Shown here: one piece after another, positions 1 to 4,596 of the stretch
How positions within the stretch are numbered: position 1 is the first letter of the stretch
Layout: each line of letters opens with the position of its first letter
Assembly (NCBI GenBank): GCA_028699365.1
Contig: JAQVUQ010000170.1
Location: 1-6,279, forward strand
Source: a bacterium
GTDB lineage: Bacteria > UBP13 > UBA5359
Direction of reading: 5' to 3'
Length of the DNA stretch: 6,279 bases
The notes under the pieces: model-generated
Seen by the model: only the letters and a program-made list of their open reading frames with translations
Database searches by the model: none
Told to the model about the DNA's origin: nothing
Translations under genes and position numbers: made by a program

Positions 1-891
1 CTTGCAGAAATCCCGTGCTGCTTTGGCCATGGCGGCGATATGATCCGGATTGGTGCCGCAGCAGCCGCCGATGATGCAGGCGCCCGCCTCAATCAGCTCA
101 CCCACGCGCGCCGCCATATCTTCCGGAGTCTCCTTGAAGACCGTTTTGCCATCCTCAAATACCGGCATTCCGGCGTTGGCATGGATAAGAATAGGCGTGT
201 TCGGCGTTGCCGCACACAAGCTTTTGGTGATCTCAATCATGTTGGCAATGCCGTTGCCGCAGTTGGCCCCGATGATATCCGCTCCGGCGGCTACCGCCTC
301 CTGGGCCGCCCTGGTGGGATCGACACCCATCATGGTGCGGAATCCACGGGCACCCGGCTCGAAGGTGAAGGTACAGATTATCGGCAGCTTGGTGTTCTCT
401 TTGCCTGCCTTGATAGCCTGCACCGCTTCCGTGATGGAGGACATGGTCTCGATGCACAGCGCATCGGCCCCGCCCTGCTCCAGGGCTATTACCTGGTCTC
501 TGAAGGCATTGTAGAGATCCTGTTCGCTTACCGCACCGCCCTCGTCCACCACAATCTGGCCGGTGGGGCCGACGGAGGCCGCTACAAAGCCCTTGTCGCC
601 CATAGCCTCTTTGGCCAGTCTGGCCGCAGCCGTATTGAACTCGACTACCTTATCGCCCAGCCCGAACTCCTTCAGCTTGTAATAGGTGCCGCCGAAGGAA
701 TTGGTTTCCACAATGTCGCTGCCGGCGTTGATGTAGGCCTCCGCAATATCCTTAACTGCGTCCGGATGCGATACGCACCAGGATTCCGGGCATTCCCCCT
801 GCTGCAACCCCTTGGCCTGGAGAAAAGTTCCCATCGCTCCGTCGGAGATCAGGATCTCCCCCCTGGCTATGCTTTCAAGTAATCCGTTCAT
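1..891 (-). CDS. Homocysteine S-methyltransferase domain protein (MetH N-terminal type), 3' end outside window
   Basis: The frame is open from an ATG at 889-891 to the left edge (297 codons, no stop), so the protein is incomplete or ends just outside. The family transfers a methyl group to the zinc-bound thiolate of homocysteine to give methionine. The translation starts MNGLLESIARGEILISDGAM and carries the expected landmarks: DGAMGT (17-22), ETNSFGG (62-68), GPTG (108-111), GANC with Cys211, and GGCCGT with Cys277/Cys278. The three cysteines are the Zn/homocysteine ligands of the MetH Hcy domain, so the catalytic domain is complete. An AAGGAGG ribosome binding site 5 nt upstream fixes the start. 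It is the last gene seen of a CODH/ACS-type cluster, 168 bp after acsV. It could be a single-domain enzyme of about 300 residues or the first domain of a full MetH with folate- and B12-binding domains; the window cannot tell which. Confidence 0.93.
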   Translation of the reverse strand, partial: MNGLLESIARGEILISDGAMGTFLQAKGLQQGECPESWCVSHPDAVKDIAEAYINAGSDIVETNSFGGTYYKLKEFGLGDKVVEFNTAAARLAKEAMGDKGFVAASVGPTGQIVVDEGGAVSEQDLYNAFRDQVIALEQGGADALCIETMSSITEAVQAIKAGKENTKLPIICTFTFEPGARGFRTMMGVDPTRAAQEAVAAGADIIGANCGNGIANMIEITKSLCAATPNTPILIHANAGMPVFEDGKTVFKETPEDMAARVGELIEAGACIIGGCCGTNPDHIAAMAKAARDFCK

Positions 892-896
892 TGTAT

Positions 897-903
897 CCTC
901 CTT
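897..903 (-). promoter_or_regulatory. Ribosome binding site of the homocysteine methyltransferase
   Basis: On the minus strand this reads AAGGAGG, followed by 5 nt (ATACA) and the ATG at 889-891. It is the strongest normally spaced Shine-Dalgarno sequence in the window and decides the start of the gene. Confidence 0.85.
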
Positions 904-912
904 CTTGAGATT

Positions 913-927
913 GCGCCCTGCGGGCGC
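913..927. repeat. Perfect small inverted repeat (GCGCCC-TGC-GGGCGC)
   Basis: A 6-bp GC-only stem with a 3-nt loop lies 9 nt upstream of the ribosome binding site of the homocysteine methyltransferase. No T-run follows it in the direction of transcription, so it does not look like an intrinsic terminator. It abuts the heptamer array at 929 and may be part of the same repetitive element, or may affect translation or RNA stability. Confidence 0.6.
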
Positions 928-928
928 G

Positions 929-953
929 GTTGTTAGTTGTTGGTTGTTGGTTT
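929..953. repeat. Heptanucleotide tandem repeat GTTGTT(A/G), about 3.5 units
   Basis: Units are GTTGTTA (929-935), GTTGTTG (936-942), GTTGTTG (943-949) and a partial GTTT (950-953). It sits in the spacer between acsV and the homocysteine methyltransferase. The same heptamer recurs inside the acsD reading frame at 5897-5924. Confidence 0.85.
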
Positions 954-1001
954 CAGGATTCCCATGCAAGCCTTTTTGCTTGTCCTCCTTACTCACCCTC
1001 C

Positions 1002-1017
1002 AGTAATTACGGCCTTC
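1002..1017. repeat. Dispersed intergenic repeat, copy in the acsV/methyltransferase spacer
   Basis: AGTAATTACG followed at once by GGCCTTC. The same two blocks occur in the same order in the acsC/acsV spacer (3053-3073), where four extra bases separate them. The core contains the 8-bp palindrome GTAATTAC. The sequence CCATGCAA at 962-969 of this spacer is also found in the acsD/acsC spacer at 4540-4547. Confidence 0.5.
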
Positions 1018-1059
1018 CGTCTTCTATCTTTAGATTTCTACCCCATCCGGATTACGAGC

Positions 1060-3000
1060 TTAAACTCCTGGCTCCTGGCTCCTGACTCCTAAACCTGCAA
1101 ACGCACTCAAGCCTTTAGCCACGGTCGGAAACTGCCCCATATCCGTGTGCGGCAGGAAAAGCGCGCTGAGATAGCTGTCCATATATCGCGTATCACTGCT
1201 TAAATCGATGTAGGTCATCCCGGCGGCGATCCGGGACAGCGCCTGCCGATGCTTCCGTGAAAGCAGCGAGCAGTAGGCTCCCGTCAGCGACGAGTTACCC
1301 ACATAGGCAAAGAGTTCCGGGGGCAGATCAGGCAGCAAGCCGATGATAACGGCATCCTCCACCTTGATATACCGTCCGAACCCCCCGCCGATGAAAACAC
1401 GGCTGATCATACTCCAATCCAGGCCGACGTTGCTCAGGATGAGCGAGCAGGCGGCATAGATAGCGGCCTTGGTGCGCATCAGGTTCTCGATATCCGCCTC
1501 GGTGATCACCAGATCGGCGCCATCGCGGGTATTGGCTCCCCACTCCAGCACGAATCCGGTCACATTATCTACCTTGATCAGCCTGTCGGTCTGCAAATCT
1601 TCGTTAAAACGGCCGGATTGATCCACGATCCCGCTCAGCAACAGCTCCCCAAGCAGGCAGATGAGGCCGGAGCCGCAGATTCCCGCCGGTTTGCCGTCCG
1701 CAATCACATCATAGCGCACTTCGGCTGCATCAGCGCTGATCTCCAGGTATTCGATAGCTCCTTCGACGGCACGCATACCGCACTTGATGCCGGAACCCTC
1801 GAAGGCCGGCCCCGCGGAACAGGCGCAGGTGACCATCCAGTCGGCGTTTCCCAGCACGATCTCCCCGTTGGTGCCGATATCCAGAAAGAGGAATACCCCC
1901 TCCGAATTCGTCGGCAGCTCTGTGCACAGCAGGCCGGAAGTGATATCGCCGCCCACATAGCTGCCCACCCCGGGTGAGAAGGCCACAACACCGCCGCGGT
2001 TCATCAGCAGGCCTGCCTCTGCCCCGTTGAAAGTGGGCAGAGTGTTCACCGTAGGCACGTAGGGTGTCTCGCGAATGTGCTGTGGCGGCAACCCCAGCAG
2101 CAGGTGGATCATAGTCGTATTGCCGGCGATGAACGCCGCCTGGATCGTCTCCGCCTCCAGATGGAGATTATCCAGAATTTCCCGGCTCAGCCCGTTGACC
2201 GTATCCAGTACCAGGCTGCGCAGTTCCTGCAGGCGTTCGGGCCTGCGGGCGTAATCGATACGGCTGATGACGTCCGCTCCGCGGCACAACTGCCCGTTGT
2301 AGGCGGTGCGACTGTCCAGAACCTCTCCGTTGTGCAGATCGACCATCTGCACGGCTACCGTGGTAGTGCCGATATCTATGGCCAGCCCGCAGCCGCGCAC
2401 ATCCTCGTGCCCCGGCCGCACCTCCAGCACCCGTAAGCCGCAATCCGTCTCCTGCAGGGAGACGGTAACCCTGCCGTCCTGCAGGCGCAGCACCTCCGCC
2501 AGCGAGCGCAGCACCCCGACATCCGTCGTCACCGGCAGATCGTCGATGACGGGACTCATCGTTCGCACCAGCCGCTGCCAATCGCTGTAATGCTCGTCGA
2601 TAGAGGCCTGGGGAACCGTCAGATGCAGTACGCCGAACAGCGGCGTCATCGGTGCATCCTTATCCGGCAGCAGCTCCTCGCTGACCAGTAAATGGCTGTC
2701 GCCGAGCGCGCGCATGGTAGATTCGTGCACTGGCCGGATGCGGATCACCAGATCCCCGCTGACTTTGGTTTGACAGGCCATCACCAGATGCTCCTGTCGC
2801 AGAGCATCGGACAGGGCCGTATGCCCGCCCGCCTGCACGTCGCCGCTGACCACCTCTACCAGACATTTGCCACAGGTACCCTTGCCCCCGCACGGCAGGT
2901 GCAGGTTCTCCACACCGGCCTTGATGGCCGCTTCGTGAATACAGGTTCCTGCCGGGACTTCGACCGAAATATCTGCAGGCAGAAATTTTACTATCGGCAC
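1060..3000 (-). CDS. acsV: Corrinoid protein reductive activator AcsV/RACo (2Fe-2S + ASKHA ATPase)
   Basis: A 646-residue cytoplasmic protein. RACo uses ATP hydrolysis to drive electron transfer to CFeSP, turning inactive Co(II) into methyl-accepting Co(I). An N-terminal plant-type [2Fe-2S] ferredoxin domain is shown by Cys37, Cys43, Cys46 and Cys76 (C-x5-C-x2-C-x29-C). A linker and middle domain follow (about 85-205), then a large ASKHA-fold ATPase domain with AIDIGTTT (207-214), AGNTTMIH (292-299), LDIGTNGE (373-380), SAGPAFEG (395-402), ICGSG (441-445) and FIGGGFGRYI (536-545). The length and domain order match the family. The start is GTG (2998-3000), supported by AAAGAGG 10 nt upstream and by the ferredoxin domain beginning at once. 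It lies 82 bp downstream of acsC, its substrate gene, which fits the known function. Oddity: about ten C-terminal residues are encoded by a heptamer array and look like a non-native tail. Confidence 0.95.
   Translation of the reverse strand: MPIVKFLPADISVEVPAGTCIHEAAIKAGVENLHLPCGGKGTCGKCLVEVVSGDVQAGGHTALSDALRQEHLVMACQTKVSGDLVIRIRPVHESTMRALGDSHLLVSEELLPDKDAPMTPLFGVLHLTVPQASIDEHYSDWQRLVRTMSPVIDDLPVTTDVGVLRSLAEVLRLQDGRVTVSLQETDCGLRVLEVRPGHEDVRGCGLAIDIGTTTVAVQMVDLHNGEVLDSRTAYNGQLCRGADVISRIDYARRPERLQELRSLVLDTVNGLSREILDNLHLEAETIQAAFIAGNTTMIHLLLGLPPQHIRETPYVPTVNTLPTFNGAEAGLLMNRGGVVAFSPGVGSYVGGDITSGLLCTELPTNSEGVFLFLDIGTNGEIVLGNADWMVTCACSAGPAFEGSGIKCGMRAVEGAIEYLEISADAAEVRYDVIADGKPAGICGSGLICLLGELLLSGIVDQSGRFNEDLQTDRLIKVDNVTGFVLEWGANTRDGADLVITEADIENLMRTKAAIYAACSLILSNVGLDWSMISRVFIGGGFGRYIKVEDAVIIGLLPDLPPELFAYVGNSSLTGAYCSLLSRKHRQALSRIAAGMTYIDLSSDTRYMDSYLSALFLPHTDMGQFPTVAKGLSAFAGLGVRSQEPGV
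1064..1091. repeat. Heptanucleotide tandem repeat (A/G)CTCCT(G/A), four units, inside the 3' end of acsV
   Basis: Units on the plus strand are ACTCCTG (1064-1070), GCTCCTG (1071-1077), GCTCCTG (1078-1084) and ACTCCTA (1085-1091). Read on the minus strand they encode roughly the last ten residues of AcsV, ending SQEPGV, and the stop codon follows directly at 1060-1062. Confidence 0.85.
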
Positions 3001-3010
3001 AGTATTTACG

Positions 3011-3017
3011 CCTCTTT
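3011..3017 (-). promoter_or_regulatory. Ribosome binding site of acsV
   Basis: Reads AAAGAGG on the minus strand, 10 nt before the GTG start at 2998-3000. It supports the use of GTG, since no ATG lies close by in frame. Confidence 0.65.
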
Positions 3018-3019
3018 AA

Positions 3020-3052
3020 TCAGCTATTTAGCTGTTAGCTTTTCAGGCTTTT
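3020..3052. repeat. Degenerate 7-bp-periodic repeat (AAAGCTA/ACAGCTA type)
   Basis: Read on the minus strand, units such as AAAGCTA, ACAGCTA and AATAGCTG follow one another with a period of about seven bases in the acsC/acsV spacer. A related degenerate array is in the acsD/acsC spacer at 4491-4524. Confidence 0.5.
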
Positions 3053-3073
3053 AGTAATTACGCTCGGGCCTTC
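3053..3073. repeat. Dispersed intergenic repeat, copy in the acsC/acsV spacer
   Basis: Contains AGTAATTACG and GGCCTTC, shared with 1002-1017, and TACGCTCGGGC (3059-3069), shared exactly with 4560-4570. It ends 9 bp before the acsC stop codon. Confidence 0.5.
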
Positions 3074-3082
3074 TACCTCAGC

Positions 3083-4426
3083 TTATTTAGCTACAGCCAT
3101 CTTAAGGTACGATGCAATATCCGACGCTTCCTGCGGGCCTACGGCAATCTCCCATCCGGGCAGCGACTCTTCCAGTTCGCCGCTGATCTGGGCCACGTAA
3201 CCCGGGATGATGAGCTTACGCGTCTTCACCTGGCTCTCCAGCCCGGATGCCTTGATGAAGGCTGCGATCTTGTCACCTGAGAACTTGCCCGCCGCCCAGG
3301 CGGTGAGCACGCTCATACCCTCGCATTCCACGATGACCAGATGAGCCGGCACGCCGGAGTTCTCTATCTCGCCGGAAACAATGAAGTAGGTAAGCGAGAA
3401 GTTGGTGGTGACCATTACCGGGGAGTTCTCGTCGGCATCCCCGATCTGGTAGACCTTGGGCTCCACCTGGATAGGCTTCTGCGGATCGGTGAAGATATTC
3501 TGCCGCAGCATCATCATGGGCAGGATGGCCTGGCAGGCCAGCGTGTCCATCACCAGGATAGAGGCATATTTGCAGATCAGGGTGGAAGCATCCGCCACCA
3601 GGTCCGGCAGCGACTGTCCGGTGACGAAGTTGATCACCGGATATCCCGTCGGCTCATAGTTGGTCTTCAGCGCAGCCTTGCGCAGGATGGTGTTGTACTG
3701 CATGGCCGCGGCAGGGTTCTCCGCCGGGGTCTCCAGCACGATGTCCTGCACGCCCAGGCCGGCCAGCTTTGTCGTCAATGCAGCCAGCGCATCCGGCGTC
3801 TGAGCCCTTGCCGTCAGCGGCGCCTTGTACTTCAGCGCCAGTGCGGCCAGCGCGTCGGCATTTTCCGGCGTGGCGGCATGAATGAGAGGACGCTGCCCCT
3901 CCAGTATCTTTAACGCTTCCTCCAGCGCCGCCGGGTTATCGCTCTTCAGGATCACCCCCCGGCCGGAGCTTGCCGCCACCGCCTTCACGGCAGCCACGAA
4001 CGGTTCGACTGCGCCGGTAGTATTCTCCACCAGCACCAGATCGATCATCAGTTGCTCGCCTACCCGCTCCAGGCAATATTCCCGGACGGTCGCCGTCTGA
4101 TGAGCCAGTTCCTCGGCGGATTGCCCGTCGGAGAAGGCCACGGCGATAGCAGTGGGATGCACGAACGTCTTCTCGTGACGGAACATTACCGTTTCATTGC
4201 CCACCGCCGTCTCGTGATCGGCAGGACCTATCTTTACCAGCCGGATGGGCGGTTTGCTGGCCGCTCCTATCTTATCCACCGCCTCATCCGAGGCGTAGGG
4301 ACATGCCGCCAGTTCCGCGTTCTTGGCCGCCAGCTTCATGGCAAACGCCATGCAGGTAGGCACACCGCACTCCCCGCAGTTAGTCTTGGGCAGTAATTTG
4401 AAGATATCTAAACCCGTCAATGCCAT
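3083..4426 (-). CDS. acsC: Corrinoid iron-sulfur protein large subunit AcsC/CdhE
   Basis: A 447-residue protein, close to the usual length of about 446. It is the large (gamma) subunit of CFeSP, which carries the methylated cobalamin and the low-potential [4Fe-4S] cluster between methyl-tetrahydrofolate methyltransferase and acetyl-CoA synthase. The N-terminal cluster domain has Cys17, Cys20, Cys25 and Cys42 in TNCGECGVPTC...ACPY, the spacing of characterised homologues. A TIM barrel follows (about 80-320), then a C-terminal corrinoid-binding Rossmann-like domain (about 325-447) with ENSPVMVTTNFSLTY (333-347), MSVLTAWAAGKF (371-382) and the end segment GWEIAVGPQEAS (424-435). The ATG at 4424-4426 gives the standard N-terminus (MALTGLDIFKLLPKTNCGEC), yet no Shine-Dalgarno sequence stands directly before it; a strong one lies 50 nt upstream, behind a predicted stem-loop. 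Its partner acsD is immediately upstream. Confidence 0.97.
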   Translation of the reverse strand: MALTGLDIFKLLPKTNCGECGVPTCMAFAMKLAAKNAELAACPYASDEAVDKIGAASKPPIRLVKIGPADHETAVGNETVMFRHEKTFVHPTAIAVAFSDGQSAEELAHQTATVREYCLERVGEQLMIDLVLVENTTGAVEPFVAAVKAVAASSGRGVILKSDNPAALEEALKILEGQRPLIHAATPENADALAALALKYKAPLTARAQTPDALAALTTKLAGLGVQDIVLETPAENPAAAMQYNTILRKAALKTNYEPTGYPVINFVTGQSLPDLVADASTLICKYASILVMDTLACQAILPMMMLRQNIFTDPQKPIQVEPKVYQIGDADENSPVMVTTNFSLTYFIVSGEIENSGVPAHLVIVECEGMSVLTAWAAGKFSGDKIAAFIKASGLESQVKTRKLIIPGYVAQISGELEESLPGWEIAVGPQEASDIASYLKMAVAK

Positions 4427-4482
4427 ATCTATCGCGCCAGGGAACTGCCGCTTTAAGTGACAGAGAAATGGCGCTTCCTCCT
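4427..4482 (-). promoter_or_regulatory. Structured translation start region of acsC (looped-out Shine-Dalgarno)
   Basis: On the minus strand AGGAGG (4477-4482) is followed by AA and then by a potential 41-nt stem-loop (4434-4474): GCGCCA pairs with TGGCGC (6 bp), then a 5x5 internal loop, then CTGTC pairs with GGCAG (5 bp with one G-U), closing a 9-nt loop. After it come GATAGAT and the ATG. Linear distance from AGGAGG to ATG is 50 nt, but across the base of the stem it is 9 nt, a normal spacing. The pairing is seen in the sequence; the role in initiation is inferred. Confidence 0.5.
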
Positions 4483-4490
4483 CTTCTTCA

Positions 4491-4524
4491 GCTTTTTGTT
4501 AGCCTTTTAGGCTGTAGCTTTTTA
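4491..4524. repeat. Degenerate 7-bp-periodic repeat in the acsD/acsC spacer
   Basis: On the minus strand it reads as AAAGCTA, CAGCCTA, AAAGGCTA and ACAAAAAGCTGA, related in motif and period to 3020-3052. It includes a short inverted repeat, AGCC-TTTTA-GGCT (4501-4513). The T-rich flank lies on the plus-strand side, so it is not a terminator for these genes. Confidence 0.45.
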
Positions 4525-4539
4525 GCATGTTAGTAATAT

Positions 4540-4570
4540 CCATGCAAATTATTCTGCCCTACGCTCGGGC
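4540..4570. repeat. Dispersed intergenic repeat, copy in the acsD/acsC spacer
   Basis: Holds CCATGCAA (4540-4547, also at 962-969) and TACGCTCGGGC (4560-4570, also at 3059-3069). TTAGTAAT at 4530-4537, just before it, also matches 3051-3058. The blocks are shared but arranged differently in each spacer. Confidence 0.45.
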
Positions 4571-4596
4571 ATGCTTTTTCAGCCTGTTTCTTTATA

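Noticed and set aside
40-882. Plus-strand ORF of 280 codons
   Set aside because: It lies wholly opposite the homocysteine methyltransferase gene, whose minus-strand translation carries all family motifs. The plus-strand product has no recognisable motif and no convincing ribosome binding site.
967-982. CAAGC-CTTTTT-GCTTG hairpin as a terminator of acsV
   Set aside because: Only 5 bp of stem and no U-tract on the minus strand after it.
892-1059. SAM or cobalamin riboswitch before the methionine/corrinoid-related gene
   Set aside because: The 168-bp spacer holds only one 6-bp hairpin and repeats; no conserved riboswitch core, such as a cobalamin-box-like segment or SAM-I junction, could be recognised.
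4513-4552. TTGCAT...TAAAAA as an internal promoter for acsC on the minus strand
   Set aside because: The spacing is about 17 nt but both hexamers match the consensus poorly and the region is AT-rich repeat sequence, so the match carries little weight.
4501-4574. Hairpins AGCC-TTTTA-GGCT and GCCC-7 nt-GGGC with nearby T-runs as a terminator after acsD
   Set aside because: The T-runs lie on the plus-strand 3' side. Read in the direction of the genes there is no U-tract after either stem, and the stems are only 4-5 bp.
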